Assembly (NCBI GenBank): GCA_949592205.1
Contig: CATIUR010000001.1
Span: forward strand, 265,580,750 to 265,644,749
Direction of reading: 5' to 3'
Length of the DNA: 64,000 nt
From: Helichrysum umbraculigerum
Lineage: Eukaryota; Streptophyta; Magnoliopsida; Asterales; Asteraceae
The notes beneath the pieces were generated by a model. That model was not told where the DNA came from. It searched no databases and worked only from the letters and a program-made list of their open reading frames with translations. Both the position numbers and the translations under genes were made by a program. Below, one piece after another: positions 34,603 to 45,139 of this stretch (the stretch's first letter is position 1; every line of letters begins with the position of its first letter).

Positions 34603-35252
34603 TTCCTCACTTATCCAGACCACTGACTTTTGCGATTTATGCATGTACGAACTAATAAACGTCAATACAACTTATAGTTATTAATGTTACTACAAATGGA
34701 ACTAAATTTATGCGACAACGAGACTTAATAATTAGACGGACATATGATTGAAACGTATTTATAGATGAACATTATACGGGACAATTTGGACTTGTGTTTT
34801 GTAAACCTAAATGTCGAACAATATTTATATATATACGAGATATATTTGAAAGAAACAACGAATAATAATATATATACGAGAATATATATATTCAACTATT
34901 TAAGTATATATATGTATATGTACTTACACACTTCGGACAATTCGACAAACGAACGGTACTCGGATAATATTATATATTTCCAACAACAATCAGCAACGAA
35001 ATACACAAACCTAAGAAATTGATAATTTCTTCAAACAAACTAACTATTAACATAAGTAAACAAAGTACTTATAGTTAATACATTGTTGTGTATAGGTTGA
35101 CTACGTTTGGGCTTCGTTATCTTATCTCGCTAGCATTCATATCCGAGCACTCACAGTGAGTTCTCAAACCCCTTTTAAATGTTTTAATGTTTTAAAACTT
35201 CGGGGTGGAAAACATAGAAATCGTATGTATAATTGCATGCGACAACTGTTTG

Positions 35253-35428
35253 AATACTTGATGTATTTACTTAAACTATTGATGAAATGAGATTTCATGT
35301 TGTGACTGATTAAATACTGTAAGTATTTGCTTAAACTGTTTATGAAGGGGTACTTCATACTTGAACTATTTGTGAAAGGGTATTTCACACAACTATTTGA
35401 ACTATGTTTTTATGAAATGTTTTTCATA
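35253..35428 (+). repeat. Array of six small hairpins with 30-bp period in the LTR of G
   Basis: Perfect stems at 35253-35267, 35282-35298, 35312-35328, 35341-35359, 35371-35389 and 35411-35428. The first five centres are exactly 30 bp apart. Stems are 5-7 bp with different sequences (AATAC, ATGAAAT, AAATAC, TATGAAG, TGTGAAA, TATGAAA). Spacers share CTTAAACTRTT-like or TTGAACTATTT-like sequence. Confidence 0.85.
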
Positions 35429-35769
35429 ACTATTTTGGGAATTTAGGCAACGAATCTTGGTACAGATCTAGGCTGAACGATGTAGTGCATAAAAGACCTT
35501 ATGGCTACAGACTATAACCATTAGCTAGGTGACTCTAGCCACTGAGTATACGGATAGTACTATCGCCGTGACGACCCTCCTACGGATTTGGGAGCGTATA
35601 CTTAATTGTCCAGCATGGCAAACAACAACAGATTAGGGTTGTGGTTTGGTTATAGGGTTAGATCGGGTTACCTTACTTGACAGGTTTAGCTCACCTTTCA
35701 AGGGATCACCGTCTAAATATTCCCACTAAACTATTGATTAGGAAAGGATTTCCTACGTACACTGAATTT

Positions 35770-35989
35770 GGAAATGTTAATCTTTATTTAGGTTAACTTG
35801 TGTTTCCTACTGATAACGGATTTAGGAAATGTTATTTGATTAATAACTTGTGTTTCCTATTACAACTACAACTGACTTGGGAAATGTTATTTGTTAATAA
35901 CTTGTGTTTCCTACTTGACAAACAACGCTTATTGGGAAATGTTATTCTTAAATGATTAACTTGTGTTTCCTACATAACAAACAAACTTG
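35770..35989 (+). repeat. Four tandem 55-bp repeats with internal pairing in the LTR of G
   Basis: GGAAATGTTA starts at 35770, 35825, 35880 and 35935, an exact 55-bp step. Each unit ends AACTTGTGTTTCCTA. GGAAA pairs with TTTCC, and an inner GTTAT pairs with ATAAC (GTTAA with TTAAC in the first unit). Confidence 0.85.
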
Positions 35990-36424
35990 TGAATTCACTC
36001 AACAATTTTGTTGACGTTTTACTCTATGTTTTTCAGGGAATTAGCAGCGTAAGTAAGATCTGCATGCATATCAGGACGGACTACCCTGGACTTGTTAGGA
36101 TGCCACTACTTTTGGGACACCTGGATTTCCTCTGTATAACTGCAACTATTGCAGTCATACCTATGAAATCTACTTTTGATATTATGTATTTTATGAAATA
36201 CTGATTTCAACTACTACTATTACTGTTACTACTTTCCAAGTGGTAACCTTTTGTAAAACTTTAACTAATGGCATCTTAATCTATTTCGTTCTGCGATAAC
36301 CATATGCTCTGTGTATGTATGTAATTGTTGGTTGTTATTACTGCTCGCACCCCCGCCACGTCACTAAGCTTCCGCAAACCACTCTACGTAATTGTAATTA
36401 CCGTTTGGCGGGGTGTGACAGACT

Positions 36425-36437
36425 TGGTATCAGAGCC
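36425..36437 (+). promoter_or_regulatory. Primer binding site of G (tRNA-Met)
   Basis: TGGTATCAGAGCC starts 4 nt after the LTR end and is a perfect match to the initiator tRNA-Met primer site. Confidence 0.92.
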
Positions 36438-36591
36438 ATTGGTTATAGCGAACTAGAAGTCTTTAGGTGACTGAAAACCTTAGAGACCTAGACTATAGCC
36501 TTGGCTAGAACATTTCTGCATTCATGCATACATACTTTGCATACAACTAACATACGACTGACACGCTGCACCCAATTTCTTTTGTCACAGT

Positions 36592-37362
36592 ATGTCTAGT
36601 CAATCACATTACCATGTTTACGCTTCGGATGAAGAGCCGACCGAGGCTACTTTTGAGGGTCCCGCGATTACAGTAGGGGATGAGTCATCAGTTCATGTGA
36701 GAGCTTTGTCTGATGACACTAGTGATGCTTACTTAGTACCACCTCCGACCGCACCTGTGGTCACTCCTACCCCTACACCACCTGTTGCGAGTACCTCTCG
36801 TGTGCCTGTACCTCGGATGACAGCTAGGATCTGTGTTCGGGATTTTCCCAGGGGACCACTCGCGCCGCGCGATAAGGCGCCAGAGACTGAGACTGAGGTT
36901 CCAGTTGTCGAGCCGCCACAGAAGAGGCTCCGACCTTCTCATTTGGATTGGATGCCTCGAGTATTGAGAGAGTGGAGATCACTAGAGGGTATTCCCTCGA
37001 CCTTTGAGTTTGGAGAGTCCTCCCACTCACCACCATCTGCATATCTCACTGGTGAGCCTCTGGAGCTCACTGTGCCTACCCTTGTGGCTGTGGTCCACAC
37101 CATATTTAGGATATCCTCTAGCAGGAGCAGAGATGTGATGGAGCTACTGAGCGATGCCTCCCGTACTGACATGGATATGGCTATGCTCCATCAGAGGATG
37201 GATTTCGTGGAGACTCACCGTCTGACAGACTGGCAGAGTCTAGCATCCACCCGTGCACGCGTTGCAGCTTTAGAGAGGCGTGCTAGGGTGTCAGAGATTG
37301 TAGCTAGTGTTTGTGTGATGACTGCAGCAGTGATGGTTGCGGTTAGGATGTATTTACCATGA
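36592..37362 (+). CDS. Short ORF upstream of gag in element G, unknown function
   Basis: 256 residues from MSSQSHYH. The ATG follows a splice-acceptor-like TTTTGTCACAG by 1 nt. The N-terminal half is acidic and then proline/threonine rich (PPPTAPVVTPTPTPPVAS). The middle has basic and SHLDWMPRVLREWRSLEGIP segments. The last 80 residues look helical (HQRMDFVETHRLTD, STRARVAALERRARV), and the C terminus is hydrophobic (IVASVCVMTAAVMVAV), possibly a membrane helix or buried helix. It has no clear sequence match to the ORF in the same place in A and C, but the plan (disordered front, helical back) is alike. The frame is fully open. Bases 37363-38023, between this ORF and gag, show no gene. Confidence 0.6.
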   Translation: MSSQSHYHVYASDEEPTEATFEGPAITVGDESSVHVRALSDDTSDAYLVPPPTAPVVTPTPTPPVASTSRVPVPRMTARICVRDFPRGPLAPRDKAPETETEVPVVEPPQKRLRPSHLDWMPRVLREWRSLEGIPSTFEFGESSHSPPSAYLTGEPLELTVPTLVAVVHTIFRISSSRSRDVMELLSDASRTDMDMAMLHQRMDFVETHRLTDWQSLASTRARVAALERRARVSEIVASVCVMTAAVMVAVRMYLP

Positions 37363-38023
37363 TTCCGTTAGGCCTGTGTATGGCGGTTGTGCCTACACCA
37401 TATTAGACTATTACTTTTGGGGAAATAGATGTATGTATTAATTATGGACTAGCTGTATGTTGGATGGAACTTTGTTAGTAGAATGGGTATATGTATAGGA
37501 AACCCATCATCTTTTGTATAACGCTAACCATCGATGGGTATATTAGAAATCCCATCTCATTTTGTACTAAACTCATGTAACAGCGTTATGATCTTTAATA
37601 TATAATGTATGCTTGGTTTACATCTCGTGTTCATTATGCTTATTATCAACCATGTTATTTCATCTTACAACTGTCGACTTGTGATTAAACCTATACTTTA
37701 TCGACACTTTGTGACCAACTCTTGTAAACCCTGAAACATTTTACAGCTTGATGATTGATTATTCTTGAGAACCTCTAAAATTTACAGTGTTAAACGACAA
37801 TGAAAAGAAATATGTATTGGACATTATATAATGACGCCTGGCCAACGTGATTATATTATGCTAGGTACATGTGGGTGTTTCAAAGTTGTATGGCACGTGT
37901 TGTAAAATTCTATTCATTCATCTTTTCATGTCATTCAATTCTATCAAATGTGAATCTTTGATCTATTCACATTCAGTATCTCAACATTAACACTCTGCAT
38001 TTTATTCATCGCAGAGCTGAATC

Positions 38024-39621
38024 ATGCCTCCCAAATGACGAGTCACTAGAAACAGTCAAAAGACGACTACGCCTCCACCACCACCCACTGAAACCACCGA
38101 ACAAATGATCGCACGAAGAATAGCTGAAGGTATTGCTGAATATGAGGCAAGCCGTAATCGCGTACCCGTAGTTAACAACAGTGGATCTACCCCTGTTAAT
38201 ACTGAGACAACCGTGAATGCTGGCCGAGGGTGTTCATACAAAACATTTCAGGCTTGTAAGCCGATTTCTTTTCGTGGCACTGAGGGTGCAATTGGTATGA
38301 TTCACTGGATAGAGAAAACTGAGTCGGTATTGGATATTAGTGACTGTTCACCTGACTGTATGGTGAAGTATGCTGCTTGCACTTTGGCTGACAAAGCGCT
38401 CACTTGGTGGAACAGTCAGATCCAATCACTTGGTCGACCAGCTGCTTATTCAATGTCATGGGGAACATTTAAGAATTTGATGTTGGAGGAATTCTGCCCT
38501 CGCAGTGAGATGCAGAAAATAGAAACAGAGTTGTGGAACATCACCATGATTGGTGCTGATATTGCTGGGTACACCACTAAGTTTCAGGAACTTGCACGTC
38601 TAGTGCCACATATGGTGACACCCGAGTATAAGCGTATTGAGCGCTACATATTTGGTCTAGTACCACAAATCCGCAGTCTAGTGACATCATCTAAACCGGA
38701 CACTTTCAGGAGTGCTGTTACTCTAGCACAAAGTTTGACCGATGAGGCAGTCAGGATGGGAAATCTGACTAAGAAAGCTGTGTCGGGAAAAGGTGAACCG
38801 AACAGTACTGATGTTAGTAGTTCTGGTGGTGCAAAGCGAAAGTGGAACGGTAGTGGTACTGATCGTCAGGGTCAGCAGAACAAGAAATCTTCTGGAAATG
38901 CGAAAGCATATGTTGCCACTACCACCGAATCGAAACCATACCTGGGTAACAAACCCAAATGTGGTAAGTGTAACCGACACCACGAAGGTGGGTGTGGGTA
39001 TTGTGGAAACTGTAGGGCATGGGGACATAGAACCCGAGAATGCAAAACTAACCCTCCCCCACGAGCAAACACTGAGCGTCAAAACCAGGGATGCTTTGAA
39101 TGTGGTGAGCAAGGACACTACCGTAACCGATGCCCTAAGCTCAACAACAACAACCGCGGTAACAACAATAACCGAGCCAACAACATCAACAACCAACCGG
39201 CTCAAGGAAGGGCATTCGTGATCGGAGCACAAGAGGCACACCAGGACCCCAACACTGTCACTGGTACGTTTCTCGTAAACAACCATTATGCCTCTGTGTT
39301 AATTGATTCGGGTGCTGATTTAAGTTTTGTGTCTACTGAATTTAGACCACTATTAGAACTTGAATCCCGTAAGTTAGACAACAAGTATACCATAGAATTA
39401 GCCGATGGTGAGTTAATCGAATCAGGAGAAATAGTACCGGGATGTACCTTGGAGTTAGAAGGTCATCTCTTCGAAATAGACTTACTACCGGTTAAGTTGG
39501 GAAGTTTTGACGTTGTAGTCGGTATGGATTGGTTATCTAAGAACCGCGCTGAGATCATATGTTATGATAAACTGGTACGATTACCACTATCAACAGGAGA
39601 AACACTTGTGGTTCAAGGCGA
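38024..39621 (+). pseudogene. gag: Element G gag and start of protease, truncated
   Basis: The frame begins MPPK at 38024, and the fifth codon is TGA (38036-38038), where CGA is expected. It is then open from 38039. It contains the gag domain (CSYKTFQACKPISF, KALTWWNSQIQSL, DIAGYTTKFQELARLVP) and zinc knuckles (CGKCNRHHEGGCGYCGNC, CFECGEQGHYRNRCP). Protease follows with DSGADLSFV (about residue 430) and VVGMDWLSKNRAEI. It is cut at VVQGE, at about 39621. The open frame runs on to 39736 only as antisense of C gag. A 3' splice-like ATCGCAG lies 10 nt before the ATG. Confidence 0.9.
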
Positions 39622-40349
39622 GAGTTGGGGTTACCTTCCCACTTGCGTTTGTTGTTTGCAGATGGGGTTGAAGTTGTGCCACGGCGGACAGAATTTGCCG
39701 TTAATTCATGGGCCATACGGATGGCGCTCTGAATAGTACCCGGTTTAGATGAAGTCACCAGGTCCTGTAGTCTCTCGAGAAGTCCATCAACGAATTTCTC
39801 GATCCTCTTGTACTCAGGATCGACCATGGTTGGGCACAGAAGTGCCAGTTGGTGGAAACGGTTGGTATAACCGGTGATGTCATCACCCTGCATCTTGTGG
39901 TTCCAGAATTCCATTTCCAGCTGTTTCAATTCATCCCTGGGGCAGTACTCCTCCCTCAACATCTCCTTCAACTCCTCCCACGGGAGTTTGTAAGCATTAG
40001 CAACACCCACAGTCTGGGCATAGGTGTTCCACCAGGTGAGTGCGGTGTCAGTAAAAGTACTAACGGAGAACTTAACTTTGTCTCCTTCCGCACAGTTGTA
40101 GATCAGAAATACGGATTCGACTTTCTCGATCCAGCATACTAGACCGATAGCTCCCTCAGTACCTGCAAAGTTTATAGGTTTGCAGTTCTGAAAGTCTTTG
40201 TATGAACAGGGTTTAGCAGTAGGGGTTTCAGCGGCATCGCTGTTCCTCGTGGAATTTGGTGGAGTATTCCGAGCCAAGGCTTCAGTAACAGCCTGGGTTA
40301 TAAGGGAGGTAATCTGGGCATCGGTGTATGGTCTTGTCTTTGGCGGCAT
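39622..40349 (-). pseudogene. gag: Element C gag, N-terminal part
   Basis: Starts MPPKTRPYTDAQITSLI at 40349. It contains the gag domain (KPCSYKDFQNCKPINFAG, ALTWWNTYAQTVG, ITGYTNRFHQLALL, KWEGNPNS), almost identical to A. It ends abruptly at about 39622, where element G sequence begins. Zinc knuckles and protease are missing. The spacer to the upstream ORF (40350-40625) has no gene. Confidence 0.9.
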
Positions 40350-40625
40350 GATTCTTCAATAAAAGAAATGAAGATACATGAGATTTTGTAGGAACTTGTA
40401 ATTGTCACAGATGTACATGTATAAAAGCAGTAATACATAACATCAACATGGAAAAATGACAATTATTATGAGTTGAAATATCAAGGAATATTTGATGGAT
40501 AATGCGAGTTCAAAGGTTACATCCTACAGAGATATTACAAAAGGTGTCGGGAATTGTTACATCCGACTAGTTTATAGAATAGCACTAGATAGTCATTAGA
40601 TTACGAGACAAAGACTACACTAGTC

Positions 40626-41132
40626 TTAATGTAGATTAATCTGTTCCATCAACGAGACAAGGCGGTCCACGGTTTCTGCCAGCCTGTTGGTTTGCCTGGC
40701 ATTGTCTTCAACTAAGGCCAGTCGTTGTGCTAGTACACGAGAGTGATCCTCAGTCTCCTGTGAACGTTGTTCACATTCCTCTAGTCGGTTTCTTACAAGT
40801 TCATCCGCACCTAATTCGGCGGTCATTGAGTCCTGAATTATGCTTACAGAGAGGTTGGTATCCTCTTGTTCTCGCTGGAGTTGGGATATGTGATCAAGTG
40901 CCTGGCGAAGCAGGTAGGTCATTCGGAGTTGTTCCCGTTCGAGATGTTCGAGCCTTTGCTCCTGACGGTGAAGTTGGGTAGCCAACACTGGCATCGTGAG
41001 GTGTGCCGAGTTCTGAGAGTTATGAACAGGATAGGGGCTGGTTCGAGGTGACCTTGTGTTCCTCCTGGCTTCTCGTGGGTTCCGTGACCCATGTGAGTGA
41101 GAGTGTGACGGATTAGGTGGTATGTTTGCCAT
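40626..41132 (-). CDS. Short ORF upstream of gag in element C, homologue of the A ORF
   Basis: About 168 residues from MANIPP (ATG at 41132), near-identical to the ORF at 2574-3086. Front part is basic and proline rich (SHSHGSRNPREARRN). Back part is a likely coiled coil (RQEQRLEHLEREQLRMTYLL, LAETVDRLVSLMEQ). The ATG again lies 3 nt after CCACAG. The differences between the copies (such as T to I and H to L) keep the frame open. This would be expected if the protein matters to the element, though the element is too young for a strong argument. I do not recognise a known family. Confidence 0.65.
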   Translation of the reverse strand: MANIPPNPSHSHSHGSRNPREARRNTRSPRTSPYPVHNSQNSAHLTMPVLATQLHRQEQRLEHLEREQLRMTYLLRQALDHISQLQREQEDTNLSVSIIQDSMTAELGADELVRNRLEECEQRSQETEDHSRVLAQRLALVEDNARQTNRLAETVDRLVSLMEQINLH

Positions 41133-41440
41133 TCCTGTGGCAGAGTGTAAGTAAGACGAGGCTAATATATATATATACATATATCATATCCAGCCTAGTG
41201 TCTAGCACGTATCAAGTAATGGTCCGGTTCTCTCGTGGTCAGAGTCAACTAACGTATCCCCGTTCAACATATTCATTTCAGACCTTACATCATCTTTCCT
41301 TAATTGTACATAGTTGATCAGGCTATGTTAAATTAAAGTCGTATGCTGTAATTCCTGAACCAGTCATGTCTAATAAGAGAATACTGCCTAACGGTCATAG
41401 TCTAGGCCCACTAAATGCAACCTAGTTCACTATAACCTTA

Positions 41441-41454
41441 GGCTCTGATACCAA
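41441..41454 (-). promoter_or_regulatory. Primer binding site of C (tRNA-Met)
   Basis: On the minus strand TTGGTATCAGAGCC begins 3 nt from the LTR, a perfect match to the usual site. This makes 41457-43888 the 5' LTR. The leader 41133-41440 has no gene. Confidence 0.9.
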
Positions 41455-41456
41455 TC

Positions 41457-43888
41457 TGTAACACCCCCGAAATTCACTGTTTTGCGGAAGCATAATTTGG
41501 GGTGTTACTAATCAAATATCACAGCACAAAGATAAAGTAAACGACATCTATATGCAACGTTTGTAAATTAGTTACATTCCATAGATATATTGTTTGAAAA
41601 CTTAGTGTTTTCGTATACAAAAATGTAGTTTCCCTAGAGTCCGCGCGTGTAGCGGGAGATTCTATTACATAATCAAAATATACAAAAGATAATGCTAAGA
41701 ATCTCCGTTAATGCAGTTGTGTTGAAATCATGCGACTCTAGCTAAAAATCCTGGAGTAATCCTACTCCATCCGAGTACCTGAGAAAACATGCTAAAAAGT
41801 GTCAACCAAAAGGTTGGTGAATCTCACAGGTTTGTAAGTAATATCAGCTTTGAACACGAGATTTCATCAGTAATGCCCGCAGGCGTAAAATCAGCAATTT
41901 CAATCTAGAAATCGTAAACCAGTATTTGCAATCCCGCAAATGTAAGTAAGTAAGTTTATACCGTTGCCATGAGGCTCATAATCGAAGCTTAACCCGTAAG
42001 TAATAAGTTTGCTCCCGTGACATGCTCGTAAATGAGCAAGCATCAGTAACGAATAATTAGTCACCCGTTTCTACGTGTAAATCAGTACGTGGCAGCGCTA
42101 CTGCCCCGGGTGGGGAGGGTCATTTCCCTAATGGATCCATTAACTAGTGTTCGCGCTTAAGTCCATAACTAACGATATATGATGGAGAGACTTCTGTTTG
42201 TAAGTAAACTCATGCAATTTCGTTTGGTATAGTAAACAGTTTAGTACTTGTGTTCAAGAAAATCAGTAGCATGTATCTCCCCCAATAAGATAAAACAGTA
42301 AAAGTGGGGCCGTAAGACTCACCTGAGTCTTGTAGTAATCAGTTGCAATTAGCAAGTAGTAAGTAAAGCAAGTAGGTTCTCTGAACCCGTAACCTTCAAA
42401 TGCCTAATCATATGAAGTTATGTAAGTATGCGTCTCACGAGACGTTTCGTTTAGTTGTACACAACTAGTATATCCAGTGTTTGTCCGTATGTTTGTAATT
42501 GTTTGTTTGTTGGAAAACATGTTTGGCCCGTTGGTGACGGTTTGTAGCAAAAATTCTAAAATGTTGACTTTGCTACAGTAAATGTGCTACAGTGAATTGC
42601 TACAGTAAAATTTGACTTTTTGCTACAGTAACTTTGACTTTTCTATAGTGAAAATCCTTTAAAATTTCCAAGTTTTCTGTTTTCTGCGACATAAGCTGCG
42701 ACACAAGGATTTGTATGCGACACAAGGGTTGTGTCGCATGAAGGATGCGACACAATAGCTCTGCGACACAGTGGTTGTGTCGCAAAAAGCTTGCGATGCT
42801 AATTCAATAGCGACAGAACGGTTGTGTCGTATTAAATACGACATAGTATGCGACATAGAGTGCGACACAATATTGTGTCGCAAAGGTTACGACACTAAAG
42901 GATTGGTACGACACAAGGTGCGACACAAACGGGTTTATGCGACACAGAATGCGACACAAGGCTTGTGTCGCATGTATGAACACCAGCCCAGAAACTTTCG
43001 GGTTTCAAGAATTTTCGACCAAAAACGCAAATCTAACCCATTTTTGAGCTATAAAATCGTGTATTCTTCATGTATTAGGTTATATCTAAGTTGTGTACAC
43101 ATCAAAACATCAAAACATTACACCAAATTGAATAGATCTAAGATTTTAGGAATTTCTTACTTTTGCAAATCGAGCTAAATGGAGGATGAATTGATGAAGA
43201 CGGTCTTGATATTCTTGCTCCACTCGTGATGGTGATTCCGAATATGTAATTTTCGTGGTCGAGATTTGATGTTGAAAATTTGGTGTGAATTGAGGTTGAG
43301 AGAGTTTGTGGTTTGTGTGTGTTTAGTTAGAATGAAAATGGAAAGGGAAATTGGGGTGGGGGTTTGGGTTGGTGGCTGATCCAAAAGGAAGGAGGGGGAA
43401 AATACTCCCCAAAACACAGTGTTGACTCCGTGTCCTAATCGTTTATTCACTAGTTTTTCATATTTAACCAAACGTTTATATTTTTAAAACGTAACTGGAG
43501 TATTTAAGTAAAATACTTTGAAATTAATAGTAAAACATTTGTCGCAATATTTAAATTATTAAGTCGCGTTTATTACGTTTTGTTGCGTTAGTTAAAATGT
43601 CGTCGCGATAATATATAAATAATGCTCGTTCGGTTGTGTATTTTATATAACAAAATACGTTCTCATTATTTAAGTAAATTTCTGTCACCAACGTCCAAAT
43701 AAACTGTGTCGGACTCCGTCCTGTTAATTCGTACGATTCATCCAAATCGCGTAAGTACACACACATATATATAAATCACCTTATATATATATACAAATAG
43801 AATCTGTAATTAGTCCTATTACATACTAATTACCACTAGTTACAAACAATTAGGCATAATTAATTATCCTAATTATGCAGGTGTTACA
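41457..43888 (-). repeat. 5' LTR of element C
   Basis: 2432 bp, matching 27257-29700 with an offset of 14200 until the TA run. The visible differences are two substitutions (one near 43550) and a shorter TA run (about 43773-43792). Word cluster at 42680-42970, donor-like site at 42317-42325, conserved box at 42525-42544. Confidence 0.95.
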
Positions 43889-44027
43889 TATTATGACCTC
43901 TAACTTATGTCATTTTCTTCATTAGGAAATTACGATCGCGTGGATATAAAGAACGCTGAAAAAGGACATACGGTGAAGAAGTTACGCCCAAACGAAGAAT
44001 CAAGGCAACCGAAGACCGAGATACGGG

Positions 44028-44330
44028 GGAGCACAAGCCGTATACGGCTGAACACAACCGTATACGGCCATGCACAAGCTGTATACGGCATGGCATGCCC
44101 GTATACGGCCATGTTCAAGCCGTATACGGCCTCTGTCCGCCCGTATATGGCCTCGTTCTCCCGTATCTGACCCGTGTTCGCTCGTATCGTGCCATTTCCA
44201 CCCGAAATACGGGAGGTCCCCCCGTATCGTCCTTCTCCCCCGTACAAGATGAGATTTTGATACGGTTGAGCGATACGGTTGAGCATTTGAGGGTTAGAAT
44301 ACGGCTGGACGATACGACTGAGCGACTAGT
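44028..44330 (+). repeat. Cluster of CGTATACGG words in the LTR of B
   Basis: The perfect 12-bp palindrome GCCGTATACGGC is at 44037-44048 and 44119-44130. Many shorter CGTAT/ATACGG copies surround these. It precedes the CT-rich stretch, unlike in the chromoviruses. Confidence 0.85.
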
Positions 44331-45139
44331 ACATATATGGGATCAAATCATCTCATTTCTCATTCATTTTTTTCACACACACTTCTCTTTACACTTCTCA
44401 TTTTCATTTTCGTTTTCGTATTTAGATTTTAGTTTTAGTTTCTCTCTCTAGGTTCTCTCTCTAGTCTCTCTCTCTAGTTTCTCTCTCTAGAAACTAGTGA
44501 GAAGATTAGGGGGAGAATCCGTCGCTTTAGGAGTAGCTATGTAATTTAATTCGTAGAAGCTAGCATTTGTAATACTTGGGATATTATTCGGAGAAATACA
44601 AGTGTTATTCTGCTCGCAATTATTTATCGGTAATATCTATCCTTTGTTATATTAATTTGTCATAATGTTCTTGTTTGATGTTTGTGATTTATTAATGTTT
44701 GAAATATGTGTTGCCATGCTTTGTGAGTAGTTACTTGATTGTTTACCATAATTTAGATAGCTGTAATTATGTATGATTAATAGGATAACATCATTATGAA
44801 ACAACGGAGGTAACGTTATACGGCTTTCATTTGTATAGCGCCAGAAACATCACTAATGTGTGGAGTACGGAACGTGGAAGCTATGAAAGTCGTGGGCACA
44901 ATCCGTTGTGGAATAATGGTCCCGATAATTATATAAATGGAATTGTTAAACTCTGTATCTGTCTAAACTTATGATGCATCTAGACTTAGTTACGGATCAC
45001 CCTTTCCAGTCCTTCACGTGACTATCACCTTAGCTGTAGGCCTAAGTTTTGGTAGATTGTTATCTGTGTTATCGTACGGAATCCATGTTTGTTACTGTAA
45101 TCCGGCTAAAGTACTGGGTATAGCGATGGAAACACCACT

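Larger units (their letters stand above)
33035..36420 (+). repeat. 5' LTR of element G (3386 bp)
   Basis: Starts TGTGACACTCC and ends GGGGTGTGACA next to the primer site. It has an AT-rich U3 and a CAT/CTT-rich leader (about 33880-34000). Then come a cluster of GAATACGGCGTATTC words (34208-34602), GTGAGT (35156-35161), an array of hairpins (35253-35428), four 55-bp repeats (35770-35989) and a terminal hairpin with a CTTCCGC loop (36348-36417). Only one copy is in the window. Confidence 0.85.
33035..39621 (+). mobile_element. Element G: 3'-truncated Ty3/gypsy chromovirus inside C
   Basis: It has a complete 5' LTR (33035-36420), primer site, a short ORF and gag running into protease, on the strand opposite to C. 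It stops at about 39621, where sequence of C gag begins (antisense). G has no pol and no 3' LTR, and C lacks gag 3' end and protease. One deletion must have removed both. The join has only a few bases of overlap (AG or GAG), as in end-joining. Confidence 0.88.
27257..43888 (-). mobile_element. Element C: Ty3/gypsy chromovirus related to A, TSD TATTA, carrying G and S
   Basis: Two long LTRs (27257-29700 and 41457-43888) are identical except for about two substitutions and the length of a TA run. The element is flanked by a perfect TATTA duplication in the LTR of B. On the minus strand it has a primer site, a short ORF, gag, RT, RNase H, integrase with a chromodomain-like end, and a polypurine tract. 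The gag 3' half and the protease are missing, replaced by element G. Solo LTR S interrupts RNase H. Its proteins are close to those of A, but large parts of the LTR differ. Confidence 0.93.

Noticed and set aside
38723..39286. ORF of 187 codons on the minus strand
   Set aside because: Antisense shadow of the G gag zinc-knuckle region.
43907..44451. ORFs with repeated RIRP or YGL motifs
   Set aside because: They come from the CGTATACGG word cluster of the B LTR, in several frames and both strands.
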